This document shows, in pieces, positions 5,631 through 5,975 of a DNA stretch of 5,975 bases. The first letter of the stretch is position 1. The number at the start of each line of letters is the position of its first letter. Source of the DNA: MGNI01 sp964353875 (lineage in GTDB: Bacteria > Chloroflexota > Anaerolineae > Anaerolineales > E44-bin32); the NCBI GenBank assembly GCA_964353875.1, contig CAYGXU010000153.1, positions 1-5,975 on the forward strand. The letters run 5' to 3'. Made by a program: the position numbers and the translations under genes. The notes beneath the pieces are model-generated. The model did not search any database, was not told the origin of the DNA, and saw nothing but the letters and a program-made list of their open reading frames with translations.

Positions 5631-5975
5631 TTATTTTCGTCCCGTTCCTTTCGATGGTAATTTCCTTTTTGTGGACGAGCGAGCGCCTTTGCGGGTTGTC
5701 GCCGCTGAGGAGCTCTTCTTAGAACGGGAAGAGGTTTTCGAGCCAGTCTTCTTCGATCTGGATTTACTCGATGCGGATGTTTTTGCCCTCGGTTTTCGTC
5801 CCGAAGAACCTTTTCCGCTGGAAGAACTGCTTTCGGACGAAACATTCTCTCCGTCAGTAGTGAGTTCCTGCCGATAAGCCACGGATGTGAGGCCAATCAC
5901 CTGGTCCCCTTCTTTTAGGGGTATGAGAGTGTCTCCAGCAATGGCACGGTTCCTGCGTACTACGTCTCCAATCCG
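5631..5975 (-). CDS. C-terminal end of probable GyrA/ParC-type topoisomerase subunit with basic tail (partial)
   Basis: Open from the right window edge to TAA at 5631-5633: 114 residues of the C-terminus, with no start in view. A GTG at 5898-5900 is in frame but is probably an internal valine, because the frame stays open to its right. The first 40 or so residues include NRAIAGDTLIPLKEGD followed by QVIGLTSVA. This aligns without gaps to the last beta-pinwheel blade of GyrA as I recall it (GRNTQGV, LIR, then VVGLQRVA in E. coli), with about 10 of 25 identical. An RCK-C (TrkA C-terminal) domain is the main alternative. The last 70 or so residues are low complexity: about 24 Ser, 14 Lys and 8 Arg, with a single acidic residue. 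Such a tail suggests nucleic acid binding and fits a topoisomerase better than a potassium channel subunit. Convergent with the lipoprotein operon. I am confident that this is coding, and only moderately so about the family. Confidence 0.6.
   Translation of the reverse strand, partial: RIGDVVRRNRAIAGDTLIPLKEGDQVIGLTSVAYRQELTTDGENVSSESSSSSGKGSSGRKPRAKTSASSKSRSKKTGSKTSSRSKKSSSAATTRKGARSSTKRKLPSKGTGRK

Noticed and set aside
5671..5877. Acidic 68-codon frame on the plus strand
   Set aside because: Its Glu/Leu/Phe bias is simply the complement of Ser/Lys/Arg codons on the other strand; no ribosome binding site is evident.
5624..5896. Arg-rich 90-codon frame on the minus strand
   Set aside because: It is the shifted-frame shadow of the Ser/Lys/Arg-rich tail at 5631-5975, whose own frame stays open to the window edge and has protein-like blade residues.
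5889..5975. RCK-C (TrkA C-terminal) domain
   Set aside because: GDQVIGLTSV resembles such domains, but the IP and GDT motifs are in the wrong order and spacing, while the GyrA last-blade alignment is gapless and fits a basic tail better. It remains the main alternative.

Overview
The window looks like chromosomal DNA of a Chloroflexota bacterium, most likely of the class Anaerolineae. This is inferred from tandem lipoproteins that combine a short Pro/Thr/Ser-rich linker, a LysM module and an M23 peptidase domain, from ALACS-type lipoboxes and from a moderate GC content. No marker gene fixes the taxonomy.

Layout. Bases 1-124 hold two near-identical 55-bp copies of a structured repeat, each predicted to fold as a three-way junction. 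The array may continue to the left of the window. Bases 125-500 carry no convincing gene but contain a good sigma70-like promoter (386-414). Bases 516-5137 are a compact same-strand operon of three paralogous secreted lipoproteins. Genes 1 and 2 are 12 bp apart, and genes 2 and 3 share an ATGA overlap. Bases 5138-5630 are the convergent intergenic region. It holds a complete 203-bp MITE-like element (5190-5392) with 12-bp perfect terminal inverted repeats and an 8-bp target duplication, whose GTAA ends fit the IS66 family. To its right is a GATC-rich stretch with a 9-codon piece that resembles the start of an Rrf2-type regulator. Bases 5631-5975 are the 3' end of a minus-strand gene that runs off the window. 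It resembles the last beta-pinwheel blade of a GyrA/ParC-type topoisomerase subunit followed by a Ser/Lys/Arg-rich tail of about 70 residues.

How the genes work together. Each of the three proteins has a lipobox, a linker, a LysM fold for peptidoglycan binding, a middle helical region, and a C-terminal peptidase domain of the LasA/beta-lytic (M23A) kind with all metal and catalytic residues present. The middle region keeps the motif layout of lytic transglycosylases (ES, GLMQ, AYNAG) but has lost the catalytic glutamate in every copy. The likely picture is a family of envelope-anchored cell-wall endopeptidases, each with an inactive lysozyme-like module, that diverged long ago after tandem duplication and are made from one transcript. 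This is the most interesting protein-level observation here; the MITE is the clearest DNA-level one.
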